A stretch of DNA of 64,000 nt. Origin: Pseudomonas sp. TH15 (GTDB lineage: Bacteria; Pseudomonadota; Gammaproteobacteria; Pseudomonadales; Pseudomonadaceae). Under the pieces are notes generated by a model, which saw only the letters and a program-made list of their open reading frames with translations, was not told the DNA's origin and made no database searches. The stretch lies in contig NZ_JAEKEL010000001.1 of NCBI RefSeq assembly GCF_016651105.1, forward strand, positions 1,323,501 through 1,387,500, given 5' to 3'. Each line of letters starts with the position of its first letter. The first letter of the stretch is position 1. The position numbers were made by a program, and so were the translations under genes. This document shows, in pieces, positions 19,082-28,481 of this stretch.

Positions 19082-19987
19082 TTAGCCTTTGCCTTTGGTG
19101 CGCGTCATATTCGGCCCACCATTCTTCTCAAGGTGCTCAATGATGATCCCTGCCACGTTCTTGCCGGTGGTGGTCTCAATCCCTTCCAGACCCGGCGACG
19201 AATTCACTTCCATCACCAGCGGCCCGTGATTGGAACGCAGGATATCCACCCCCGCCACGGCCAGCCCCATCACCTTGGCTGCACGCAATGCGGTCATGCG
19301 TTCTTCCGGGGTGATTTTGATCAGGCTCGCGCTGCCACCGCGATGCAGGTTGGAGCGAAATTCCCCAGGCTTGGCCTGACGCTTCATCGCCGCGATCACT
19401 TTGTCGCCGACCACGAAGCAGCGAATGTCCGCACCGCCGGCTTCCTTGATGTATTCCTGAACCATGATGTTCTGCTTCAGGCCCATGAACGCTTCGATCA
19501 CCGACTCCGCCGCCGTCGCCGTTTCACACAGCACCACGCCAATGCCCTGGGTGCCTTCCAGCACTTTGATCACCAGCGGTGCGCCGTTGACCATGTCGAT
19601 CAAATCGGGAATGTCGTCCGGCGAGTGTGCAAACCCGGTGACCGGCAAACCGATGCCCCGGCGTGACAGCAGTTGCAGCGAACGCAGTTTGTCTCGCGAA
19701 CGGGCGATGGCCACCGACTCGTTGAGCGGGAACACCCCCATCATTTCAAACTGGCGCAACACCGCGCAGCCATAAAACGTCACCGACGCACCGATCCGCG
19801 GGATCACCGCATCGAAACCTTCCAGCGGCTTGCCGCGGTAGTGGATCTGCGGCTTGTGGCTGGCAATGTTCATGTAGGCGCGCAAAGTGTCGATCACCAC
19901 CATTTCATGGCCACGCTCGATACCGGCTTCGACCAGACGACGGGTGGAATACAGACGCGGATTCCGCGACAGCACAGCGATCTTCAT
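19082..19987 (-). CDS. rimK: RimK, ATP-grasp glutamate ligase acting on ribosomal protein S6
   Basis: This 301-residue RimK-type ATP-grasp enzyme contains [21 protein letters not shown], the ATP-binding lysine segment [34 protein letters not shown] and the metal-binding [14 protein letters not shown] near residue 265. It adds glutamates to the C-terminus of S6, which in P. fluorescens remodels the proteome during adaptation to plants (published for SBW25). Its ATG overlaps the stop of the upstream protease-like gene (ATGA), so the two are coupled. Confidence 0.95.
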   Translation of the reverse strand: MKIAVLSRNPRLYSTRRLVEAGIERGHEMVVIDTLRAYMNIASHKPQIHYRGKPLEGFDAVIPRIGASVTFYGCAVLRQFEMMGVFPLNESVAIARSRDKLRSLQLLSRRGIGLPVTGFAHSPDDIPDLIDMVNGAPLVIKVLEGTQGIGVVLCETATAAESVIEAFMGLKQNIMVQEYIKEAGGADIRCFVVGDKVIAAMKRQAKPGEFRSNLHRGGSASLIKITPEERMTALRAAKVMGLAVAGVDILRSNHGPLVMEVNSSPGLEGIETTTGKNVAGIIIEHLEKNGGPNMTRTKGKG

Positions 19988-20523
19988 GCAACACCTGTGG
20001 AGGAGGTAGATACCGGGAACACCGGCTTGTCTTGAACGTATTTAATCCCCGGATTGACCACCAACTGGCCGTCGATCAGGGCTTTGGAACCGAGTAGCAG
20101 CCGATAACGCATGGACTTGCGGCAGGCGAGGGTGAACTCGACCCGCCACACCCGATCACCGAGGGCCAGGGTGGTGCTGACCACGTAACGCATCTGCGCA
20201 TGGCCGTTGGAGCTTTTAATGGTTTTCATCGTCACCAGCGGCGCCTCGCAGCGTCGGTGGCGCAATTGCACCACCGTGCCCAGGTGCGCGGTGAAGCGCA
20301 CCCACTCTTGCCCGTCCCGCTCGAAGGGTTCGATGTCGGTGGCGTGCAGGCTGGAGGTGCTGGCGCCGGTGTCGATTTTTGCCCGAAGGCCCGCGACTCC
20401 CAAATCCGGGAGCGCCACCCACTCGCGCAGACCGACAACGGTCAAATGGTCAAATGTCTTCAAAAAAATGCTCAACCGTGACAACCGCTTCAGTCCGCAC
20501 GGGGCCGGATTCGCGGTATTCAC
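19984..20523 (-). CDS. rimB: RimB-like retropepsin-fold protease (ATP-dependent zinc protease family)
   Basis: The protein carries [16 protein letters not shown], the DTGA active-site motif of single-domain retropepsin-like aspartic proteases. The conserved block [23 protein letters not shown] follows. It sits directly upstream of rimK with a four-base overlap, as in the rim operon of P. fluorescens where RimB modulates RimK activity. The start is uncertain. A GTG at 20523 gives 179 residues, while a TTG at 20463 gives [20 protein letters not shown], the N-terminus I recall for the family, but with a poor Shine-Dalgarno. Confidence 0.82.
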   Translation of the reverse strand: MNTANPAPCGLKRLSRLSIFLKTFDHLTVVGLREWVALPDLGVAGLRAKIDTGASTSSLHATDIEPFERDGQEWVRFTAHLGTVVQLRHRRCEAPLVTMKTIKSSNGHAQMRYVVSTTLALGDRVWRVEFTLACRKSMRYRLLLGSKALIDGQLVVNPGIKYVQDKPVFPVSTSSTGVA

Positions 20524-20681
20524 GCAGAATAAGGGTTAAAAGGCGACAGATTTCTACAGCCCGGATTTCCGGCCTCGCAAGCAGGCGTCGGAACGCGCGC
20601 ATTGTAATCCGGGACGGGGTCATTCATGACATGACAGAAACGGTAGTACAGTTCCGACTATTGGCTGAAAGAGGAATTCAT

Positions 20682-21089
20682 ATGGCACAAAAACAGGAAG
20701 AGGACGACAAGGTCCGTCTCGATAAATGGTTGTGGGCCGCGCGTTTTTACAAAACACGTGCCTTGGCCAAGTCGGCCATCGAGAGCGGCAAGGTGCATTG
20801 TCGGGGTGAGCGCTGTAAACCGGGCAAGGAACCGCGAGTCGGTGACGAGTTTCAGATCCGCATAGGGTTTGAGGAAAAGACGATAGTGGTCCAGGCGCTG
20901 TCGATCGTGCGCCGTGGCGCGCCGGAGGCTCAGGCGTTGTATGCGGAGACCGAGGCGAGCGTCGCCAAGCGTGAAGCGGCGGCTGCGATGCGCAAGGCCG
21001 GCTCGCTGGGCGTGAGCACCGATGGCAAACCGAGCAAAAAGCAGCGTCGGGATTTGTTCAAGTTTCGTGGAAGCAGTAACGACGAGTGA
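20682..21089 (+). CDS. hslR: Hsp15, S4-domain RNA-binding heat-shock protein
   Basis: This 135-residue protein has an S4 RNA-binding domain (VRLDKWLWAARFYKTRALAKSAIESGKVHCRGERCKPGKEPRVGDEF, about residues 10-55) and a basic C-terminal tail ending SKKQRRDLFKFRGSSNDE. Hsp15 binds nascent-chain-tRNA on stalled, dissociated 50S subunits after heat shock. AAAGAGGA precedes the ATG at 20682. Further upstream in-frame starts run into the divergent rim promoter region. The grouping hslR-hslO-pckA is typical of Pseudomonas. Confidence 0.93.
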   Translation: MAQKQEEDDKVRLDKWLWAARFYKTRALAKSAIESGKVHCRGERCKPGKEPRVGDEFQIRIGFEEKTIVVQALSIVRRGAPEAQALYAETEASVAKREAAAAMRKAGSLGVSTDGKPSKKQRRDLFKFRGSSNDE

Positions 21090-21121
21090 GCCTGATGTTC
21101 CTGCATTGGCCGTGAAGCCGC

Positions 21122-21187
21122 TTTCGCGAGCAAGCCCGCTCCCACATTAGACCGAGATCACCTGTGGGAGCGTCGCTTGCCCGCGAA
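21122..21187. repeat. REP pair, second unit degenerate
   Basis: The first unit (about 21122-21146) is of the GGGCTTGCTCGCG flavour. The second (about 21164-21187) reads GTGGGAGCGTCGCTTGCCCG and has diverged. Confidence 0.8.
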
Positions 21188-21221
21188 CGAGTGCGCAGCA
21201 CTCGCCGGCCGTCCCCGGATA

Positions 21222-21608
21222 TCAGGCGCTGCGCACCACACTCATCCGCGAAACCCCCGGCAGTTTCCCCTGCCGTCCAAACAGTGGCGCCATCACTGTC
21301 AGGAAAAACTCTGAAGCGTGATACGCAAATGGCGAGTAGTAACCCCAGCCCAGCGCCCACACCGCCAGCAAAATCCCCCCGACCACCGCTTCAAATGGAC
21401 GCAGACTTGTAATTGCCTACACATGGAGCCATATCGGGTGACTGGCCAACGGGGCATTGAGTCGGCGAAATAGCCACTCGTCGAAAAGCACACACAGCAT
21501 CTGACCCGTAGGCCATAACCAGAATGCCAACAGCGCCAAAGGCACAAAATTGCACAAAACCAGCCGGGGCAGGTTCCACCTTGCTTGGAACAAACCCGGA
21601 TTGTTCAT
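21222..21608 (-). pseudogene. Disrupted small membrane-protein gene (possible PAP2-type phosphatase remnant)
   Basis: An ATG at 21608 with an intact GGAGG site starts [21 protein letters not shown], a hydrophobic N-terminus. It stops at a TAG (21417-21419) where a TGG would continue the frame. The same frame then stays open for another 64 codons, reading SLRPFEAVVGGILLAVWALGWGYY and ending MSVVRSA at a TGA (21222-21224). The first half resembles, from memory, Pseudomonas PAP2-family membrane phosphatases. None of the phosphatase signature motifs is present, so the gene is probably broken and truncated. The part after the stop could instead belong to a separate small protein. Confidence 0.45.
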
Positions 21609-21710
21609 AAAATGCCTCCAATGGCTGAACGTCGCGCACCAAAATGGTGCCGCAAAGGCGCAACTCTACGTTCTGTAACCTTCTTGTCATCAATTCAGAT
21701 ACCCAGACCT

Positions 21711-22613
21711 ATGACCGATCTATCGGATACCGACTTCACCCAACGCTTCATCTTTGATGACAGCGACACCCGTGGCGAGCTGGTTGCGTTGGAACGTAGC
21801 TACGCTGAAGTGCTCGCCAAACACCCCTATCCGGAGCCGGTCGCGCAACTGCTGGGCGAACTGATGGCGGCTGCGTCGTTGCTGGTCGGCACCTTGAAGT
21901 TCGATGGCTTGCTGATCCTGCAGGCCCGTTCCGATGGCCCGATTCCGCTGCTGATGATCGAGTGCTCCAGCGAGCGCGAAATCCGTGGCCTGGCCCGTTA
22001 CGAAGCCGACCAGATCGCCCCTGACGCGACCCTCGCCGACCTCATGCCCAACGGCGTGCTGGCGCTGACCGTCGACCCGACCCAGGGCCAGCGTTACCAG
22101 GGCATCGTCGACCTCGACGGCGAAACCCTGTCCGAGTGCTTCACCAACTATTTCGTCATGTCGCAGCAGGTTGGCACCCGCTTCTGGCTTTACGCCGATG
22201 GCCGTCGCGCCCGTGGCCTGCTGCTGCAGCAATTGCCCGCCGACCGCCTGAAAGACGAAGAAGAACGCGCCGCCAGTTGGCAGCACATCACCGCGTTGGG
22301 TAGCACCCTGACCGCCGATGAATTGCTGAGCCTGGACAACGAAACCGTGCTCCATCGCCTCTACCACGAAGAGCAAGTGCGCCTGTTCGATGTGCAGAAA
22401 CTGCGCTTCCGTTGCAGTTGCTCGCGCGAACGTTCGGCCAATGCGTTGGTCAGCCTGGGCCTGGAAGACGCCCAGTCGCTGGTCATCGAACATGGCGGGA
22501 ATATCGAGATCGATTGCCAGTTTTGCAACCAGCGCTACCTGTTTGATGCCGCGGATATCACCCAATTGTTCGCTGGTGCGGGCGTGGATACGCCGTCAGA
22601 TACCCGGCACTAA
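21711..22613 (+). CDS. hslO: Hsp33 redox-activated chaperone
   Basis: This 300-residue Hsp33 protein has an N-terminal chaperone domain containing [20 protein letters not shown] and a C-terminal redox switch with the zinc-binding cysteines CSC (in FRCSCSRER) and CQFC (in [12 protein letters not shown]). On oxidation the zinc is lost, disulfides form and the dimer becomes an unfolded-protein holdase. The ATG at 21711 ([13 protein letters not shown]) matches the family start. Confidence 0.95.
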   Translation: MTDLSDTDFTQRFIFDDSDTRGELVALERSYAEVLAKHPYPEPVAQLLGELMAAASLLVGTLKFDGLLILQARSDGPIPLLMIECSSEREIRGLARYEADQIAPDATLADLMPNGVLALTVDPTQGQRYQGIVDLDGETLSECFTNYFVMSQQVGTRFWLYADGRRARGLLLQQLPADRLKDEEERAASWQHITALGSTLTADELLSLDNETVLHRLYHEEQVRLFDVQKLRFRCSCSRERSANALVSLGLEDAQSLVIEHGGNIEIDCQFCNQRYLFDAADITQLFAGAGVDTPSDTRH

Positions 22614-22705
22614 AACGGTTCAGCGCAGGTAAATTCACTGCTTAGCGCCGGATTAACGCCGTTACGACGGGAGGGCCCTACTATTTTTGGGCGTTTCTGG
22701 CATAA

Positions 22706-24337
<1,632 letters not shown>

Positions 24338-24357
24338 GGCTTGGATTTAGCGAAATG

Positions 24358-24387
24358 AAAAAGCCGCCCTTTTAGGGCGGCTTTTTT
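24358..24387 (+). terminator. Intrinsic terminator of pckA
   Basis: AAGCCGCCCT / AGGGCGGCTT form a 10-bp stem with a 3-base loop followed by a T-run. Confidence 0.95.
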
Positions 24388-24501
24388 GTGGGCGAAGATT
24401 TAGTGGGTGGTACAGCTAAACTGCCATTATTCCAACAGTATTGCGGCTAATTAGCGAAAATAATGTCACTTAAGGAATCGCGAAATCCCGGTTCTCGGTT
24501 A
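24388..24501. other. Intergenic, no feature seen
   Basis: About 110 AT-richer bases between the pckA terminator and the end of the toxin gene. I see no gene in them. Confidence 0.4.
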
Positions 24502-24774
24502 TCACGGCCATTGCTGCCGGGCATGCATTATTCGCAGAACTTGCACGCAATCATCTTTAATCATGTAGACGATGATGTAATTGGAGGCTGCGACGATTTC
24601 TCGTGTGCCCTCAACTTTGCCTTTTCTGTACAAGGTCGGGCGCTGTCGGACGACTTCCCCTTTTGATTCGAATATCTCGTCGAGATCGGCAGCTGCAACA
24701 GGGTTGTCCTGACTAATTCGATCCATTATTCGGTCTCGGTCGTCATGCGCCTCAGGGCGCCAGACCAACCTCAT
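24502..24774 (-). CDS. RelE/ParE-superfamily toxin
   Basis: This 90-residue protein begins MRLVWRPEAHDDRDRIMDRISQDNP, the two-helix start of ParE/RelE toxins. It ends with the strand-rich segment GTREIVAASNYIIVYMIKDDCVQVLRIMHARQQWP, whose final HARQQWP is a family hallmark. ParE members poison gyrase and RelE members cleave ribosome-bound mRNA; which applies here is not clear. Its ATG overlaps the stop of the upstream antitoxin gene (TGATG). Confidence 0.88.
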   Translation of the reverse strand: MRLVWRPEAHDDRDRIMDRISQDNPVAAADLDEIFESKGEVVRQRPTLYRKGKVEGTREIVAASNYIIVYMIKDDCVQVLRIMHARQQWP

Positions 24775-25217
24775 CAGCGCGCTCGTTTACGGAGAGCATC
24801 GCGTTTGGCAGCAAATATTCGGCGGCTGTCTTCATCGCTGATGCTCGGCCTTGGGTCATCAATGCTGAGTTGCACCTGTCGCTTGAACCATTCCTCATAA
24901 GCGGCCGTCTCGTGGGCGTGTTTCATTGCTTCGGCACGATCAGGCCGAGCGTAGGTTTTCAATTGCTGGGGGTCGTAACTGGAGGCGTCTACATTGAAGT
25001 GGCTGATACCCAATCCTTGCAAATAGGTCACCAGCGTTTCAAGCCGCTTGAACAGACGTACCTGACCACTACGCTGCGCTGCCAGCGAGCATTCTTTTCT
25101 TCCCTGCGAAATTTGAATCGACCAGCCGCCCGGTTGGGCGACGATATTCGTGCTGCTGACGGATCCGTTTTCAATCAATCGAGCAAGGGTGCTGTGATCA
25201 ATAGTTTCAGTGGTCAT
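24774..25217 (-). CDS. Antitoxin of the ParE-type pair (long, two-part form)
   Basis: This 147-residue protein starts at the ATG at 25217 (MTTETIDHSTLARLIENGSV); an upstream TTG at 25277 is unlikely. The C-terminal part (EEWFKRQVQLSIDDPRPSISDEDSRRIFAAKRDALRKRA) is the StbD/ParD-like toxin-binding tail. The N-terminal ~90 residues (VAQPGGWSIQISQG, LFKRLETLVTYLQGLGI) form an extra domain resembling, from memory, a P. aeruginosa antitoxin next to a ParE homologue. Minus-strand TTTGCA, 17 bases, TACGAT upstream is a plausible promoter. The antitoxin-first order is usual. Confidence 0.8.
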   Translation of the reverse strand: MTTETIDHSTLARLIENGSVSSTNIVAQPGGWSIQISQGRKECSLAAQRSGQVRLFKRLETLVTYLQGLGISHFNVDASSYDPQQLKTYARPDRAEAMKHAHETAAYEEWFKRQVQLSIDDPRPSISDEDSRRIFAAKRDALRKRAR

Positions 25218-25339
25218 GAAGGTGAGCCCTTGATTGAACAGTGGCTCACATCGTACGCAATCAATAGTAGTTTGCAAATTTCAACTCCTGCTTTGGACAT
25301 TTGCGTCGAGCATTCATGCTCTTTTGGTGTGGCAGATTT

Positions 25340-25636
25340 TTACGCCGGAGCTTTCCAGTTGAGCATTTGCTGCTGTGCGACTTGCAGCAGGTCGCAGCCG
25401 TCCTGGGTTAGCAGGAAGAGCGCGTGGGTGATGTGAGGGATGTCTTCGACGTCGCCGTTTTTGAAGCAGATGCAGTGCAGGGTTTTGAGGAGGTCGCTGG
25501 AGGCTCGGATGCGTTGGAGGGCGCCTTCGAGGATGTCTTGGGGGTTGGCCGCTGTGTCGATGATCAGGGGCGGGGAATCGGTGAGATTGGATTGCAGCGG
25601 GCGGTAGCGATCAGTGAGCGGATTCGATGTCTTCAT
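25340..25636 (-). CDS. Pseudomonas-specific small protein of unknown function (paralogue 1)
   Basis: This 98-residue protein starts MKTSNPLTDRYRPLQ. It contains SPPLIIDTAANPQDILEGALQRI and ends with a cysteine-containing helix pair, LLKTLHCICFKNGDVEDIPHI and LTQDGCDLLQVAQQQ. A diverged paralogue is at 27234-27494 (shared LLxTLxCxCFK and QDGCDLLQVA). The function is unknown and no catalytic motif is visible. GAGAGAAACC precedes the ATG. The gene lies ~40 bases downstream of the structured element at 25677-25873, which suggests that element controls it. Confidence 0.75.
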   Translation of the reverse strand: MKTSNPLTDRYRPLQSNLTDSPPLIIDTAANPQDILEGALQRIRASSDLLKTLHCICFKNGDVEDIPHITHALFLLTQDGCDLLQVAQQQMLNWKAPA

Positions 25637-25676
25637 TGGTTTCTCTCTTTTGTATATCCGAAGGATCGCAACCATC

Positions 25677-25873
25677 GTGACCAAGCGATGGGTGGCGAAC
25701 TGTGTTCGGGTTGGTCAACCAAGGGAGAGGAAAACCCCGGCACGCCGAGGCGTCCCAAACACAGCCGCCATAAAACGTGCCGCACAAAAGATGTCGGCAA
25801 GCATACAAGGGCATGCGTAAGTTCTCTCTCATTTTTCAGGTGACCAAGCCCGAGTCGCTGATTTGGCAGCGAC
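25677..25873 (-). ncRNA. Candidate structured RNA element, copy A
   Basis: Read on the minus strand, the element starts with a perfect hairpin (25854-25860 pairing with 25867-25873, GTCGCTG/CAGCGAC). The word TTGGTCA occurs at 25841-25847 and 25678-25684, and its complement TGACCAA lies between them at 25711-25717. A second helix pairs 25700-25706 with 25758-25764 (CTGTGTT/AACACAG). A local hairpin uses ACGCC/GGCGT (25742-25753). A second copy with different helix sequences but the same layout lies at 58385-58585. The covariation argues for a selected structure. Transcript strand is inferred from the downstream gene. Confidence 0.6.
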
Positions 25874-25985
25874 AGTCACGACTATAGTTCCACCCCCTCA
25901 AGCCTCGATAGTCGACAAAGAGTCTGCTCTTGTAGGAACCGGACGAATAATTTGCCGGACGTTACGACCGTTTGATCAACACTTT

Positions 25986-27127
25986 TCAACGCAAATGCGC
26001 ATACGCCGAAATATCCAGCAAACTCGTCGCCAACCCCGTCGCCGGTTTGTAGATCGGGCCTTTTACTGTCGAGAACGCTACACCTTTGCTGCCCAGCGAA
26101 ACATAGCGTTCGCCTTTGTCCCGCTCGGTGAAGTAGGTGTAGGAAAGGTTGCGCATCAGCTGGTATTTCGCCTCGTCGCGGGCGATTGCATTGCTGACGT
26201 TTTGCAGGTCGGCCTGGGTCAGGTTCAGGGTTTTGTTCAGTGGCACGCCCCAGCGCTTGAGGCAGACCTCGGCGAGGTGGCGGACGATGCGGCCGGGTTC
26301 GATCAGTGCTTTGCGGTCGTTGGCGCTGGTCGGAACGCCGCCGCTGGCGGTGGCGTTGCCGACCATGGTGGCGTGGCGGCCGGCCATTGGGTAGATGTAG
26401 GTTTTGGTGCCCGTGGCGGTCTGTGGAATGACACAGCTGAAGCCTTTGGAGCGCTCGTCGCGAGCATAGAAACCGACATACTCTTTGACGTTGGCAGCGA
26501 GTTTGACGCGTTCGTCCTGAAAGTTGCCAATGCCGGGAACTGGGTCCAGAGCGAAAATATTAACCGGGATATTCTTCAGTGCGTTGTCCTTGAACATCGC
26601 ATTGGCCAGCATATGGCAACTAATACCGCCGCGGCTCCAGCCGACCAGGTTAACTTGAGTGGGGATGACTCCGTCTTTGCGGAACGTCTTGATAATCTGT
26701 TCCTGCAACTTCTGTTGAGTGACGCTTCGGTCGCCGTAGTTGTATTTGCGCCAAAACCAGGAACCCTCTGCCTTTACATCTTCGATAGGAATACCGGCGG
26801 CTTTTAGTCGGTTGTATTCGGCCTCGGTCAGTTGTTGGCGCTGCCAGTCACATCGACCTTTGAGGATGTTCATGGCGTGTTGCACGTTTTCTTCCCAGCC
26901 CTTGCCAAACAGCGTGCCGCTGAGGCCGTAATCCTTGGTCTGGGTGAAGAGATCATCGGCCTGCAGGTTGCCGCTGCCTGGTCCGTCGACCACAATCCAT
27001 TCGGCGAATTCGCGTCCGGCATGGTGAGAGGCCAGCGTCGATACCAGTTCGCCATCCCAGAAGTTTTCATGGTTGATGTCGAACTTGTTAGAGCCGGTGC
27101 CGCAAAAAATATGGTGACGACTGTCAT
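25986..27127 (-). pseudogene. Frameshifted alpha/beta-hydrolase-like protein (possible effector)
   Basis: An ATG at 27127 (Shine-Dalgarno AAGGG) reads MTVVTIFF into a six-T run (27104-27109), after which the frame is lost. In the -1 frame the sequence continues CGTGSNKFDINHENFWDGEL and stays open to 25986, giving ~380 residues overall. The main frame contains VNLVGWSRGGISCHML, a GxSxG nucleophile elbow, then FALDPVPGIGNF and MAGRHATMVGN, consistent with a serine hydrolase or lipase-like fold. No ATG, GTG or TTG precedes the conserved N-terminus in the main frame. It may be a real mutation, a sequencing error or programmed slippage. Confidence 0.65.
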
Positions 27128-27233
27128 GACGTTGCCCTTGTTGGATATAAGAGCAGACACGTTAGTGCGCGGTTTGATAATTAATAAAGCGTGGGGTTGT
27201 ATCCAGGTTTGTGAGTGTTGTATTTGTCGGGTG

Positions 27234-27494
27234 TTATTTAACTTGAAGTTTTGCAACTTGCAGCAAGTCGCAGCCGTCCTGTACCAATAGATAAAGCGCA
27301 TTGACGATGTTGGGAATGTCTTTTACGTCGGCTTGTTTGAAACACAAACAGTAAAGTGTTTCCAGCAGATCGCTGGCGGCGCGCAGGCGTTGATCGGCAG
27401 CATCAAGCAGATCGCTGTGGCTGGCGTTGGTGTCGATCACCATGACGGGATTTTCGCTGTAGCAGGTCTTCAGTGGGTGATAACGATTGATCAT
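27234..27494 (-). CDS. Pseudomonas-specific small protein of unknown function (paralogue 2)
   Basis: This 86-residue protein starts MINRYHPLKTCYSENPVMVIDTNA. It shares LLETLYCLCFKQADVKDIPNI and VQDGCDLLQVAKLQ with the protein at 25340-25636. It lies 106 bases upstream of the frameshifted hydrolase on the same strand, so the two may be co-transcribed. No copy of the structured element is visible upstream of it. Function unknown. Confidence 0.65.
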   Translation of the reverse strand: MINRYHPLKTCYSENPVMVIDTNASHSDLLDAADQRLRAASDLLETLYCLCFKQADVKDIPNIVNALYLLVQDGCDLLQVAKLQVK

Positions 27495-27796
27495 GGTGAG
27501 GCTTGTCCTGTTCGAGGGCGCTCGGGCGGCAGACTGAATATTCAAAGCCGCGCCGGCCACTATAGGAGGCCGCTGGGCAGCGGAACAAGACGGCCGCAAT
27601 GGACAGTGTTTGTAGGGGTTTTTCCGGGGTTTGAGGAGATGCCCTACGCCATTTATAGAGTTTTTAAAGGCAAAACCCTTAGACGAAAAATTTCCCACGG
27701 GTTTGTCAGGCGATTCGCGGTAAACCGCTGTATCGTGCGCGCCAGAATCTGTAGGACGTTTCCAAACGTCTGACACGCGCTTAAAGGGAATTGGGT

Positions 27797-28300
27797 ATGC
27801 AATGGCTACGAATGGCCTCGATTTTATTGCTGTGGGCCAGCGGTTGCCGTCTGACGATGGCGTCTGACGCAGGCAACGCATTGATGTTCAACAATCTGCA
27901 ACGCACAGGTTGGCCGGACGCGCTGTCCAGCCAGACGGACATGGACACTGCCTCGCGGGGTGAGGTGCTGATGTTCGCCAAAGCCCTTTTGGCCAGCGAA
28001 GCGCTGGACGAGAAGGGGCTTGAGCAACGACTCGGCGTGCCGCACGTGCAGCTCAAATCGATCAGGCAAGTACGCGATGGATTGTGGGATCGTTTGCTGA
28101 GCACCTATCGCAACGCCAGTCAGGATTGTGATGAACAACCCTTCTGCCCGCGAGTGCGCAGCGTGGCTGACTTGCGGCAGTTGGCGGCGGCATTTACTGG
28201 CGACATCAGCCCAGCGCATGCGTTGTGGGTGAGCAAGAGCCAGGACGTGCACGAGCAAGTGTTAGACCAGCAACTGCGCGTGGCGGTGTTGCGGCCCTGA
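27797..28300 (+). CDS. Putative exported protein or lipoprotein of unknown function
   Basis: This 167-residue protein has a short hydrophobic leader (MQWLRMASILLLWASGC). Cysteine 17 sits in a lipobox-like context, so it may be lipid-anchored. The mature part is polar and mostly helical, with two further cysteines (DCDEQPFC, about residues 112-119) that could form a disulfide. AAAGGGA precedes the ATG at 27797. I do not recognise a family. Confidence 0.65.
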   Translation: MQWLRMASILLLWASGCRLTMASDAGNALMFNNLQRTGWPDALSSQTDMDTASRGEVLMFAKALLASEALDEKGLEQRLGVPHVQLKSIRQVRDGLWDRLLSTYRNASQDCDEQPFCPRVRSVADLRQLAAAFTGDISPAHALWVSKSQDVHEQVLDQQLRVAVLRP

Positions 28301-28331
28301 ACCTCAGGTTTTGTGTTGTTCTGACCGGCCT

Positions 28332-28356
28332 CTTCGCGAGCAGGCTCGCTCCCACA
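28332..28356. repeat. Single REP unit, 'AGCCTGCTCGCG' flavour
   Basis: TTCGCGAGCAGGCTCGCTCC followed by CACA. No inverted partner is visible nearby. Confidence 0.85.
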
Positions 28357-28481
28357 GGGGGCCGTGGCGTTCAAGTAATCGCTGTATCATCCCGTATCGT
28401 TTTGGTCCCCGACCTTTTCTCGACTCGCTGCAATCGCCGACTAGGCTTTTGGCATCGCAGCGGTCAACGGAGTGACAGCTT

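Noticed and set aside
25611..25832. 73-codon frame reading through structured element copy A (and a 112-codon frame through copy B at 58342-58680)
   Set aside because: The two frames do not share a conserved start or length. The sequence is better explained by conserved helices, with the real small ORF starting downstream in another frame.
27797..28300. Immunity or lipoprotein partner for the frameshifted hydrolase
   Set aside because: It is on the opposite strand with its own ribosome site, and nothing in its sequence links it to the hydrolase. It is kept only as an unknown exported protein.
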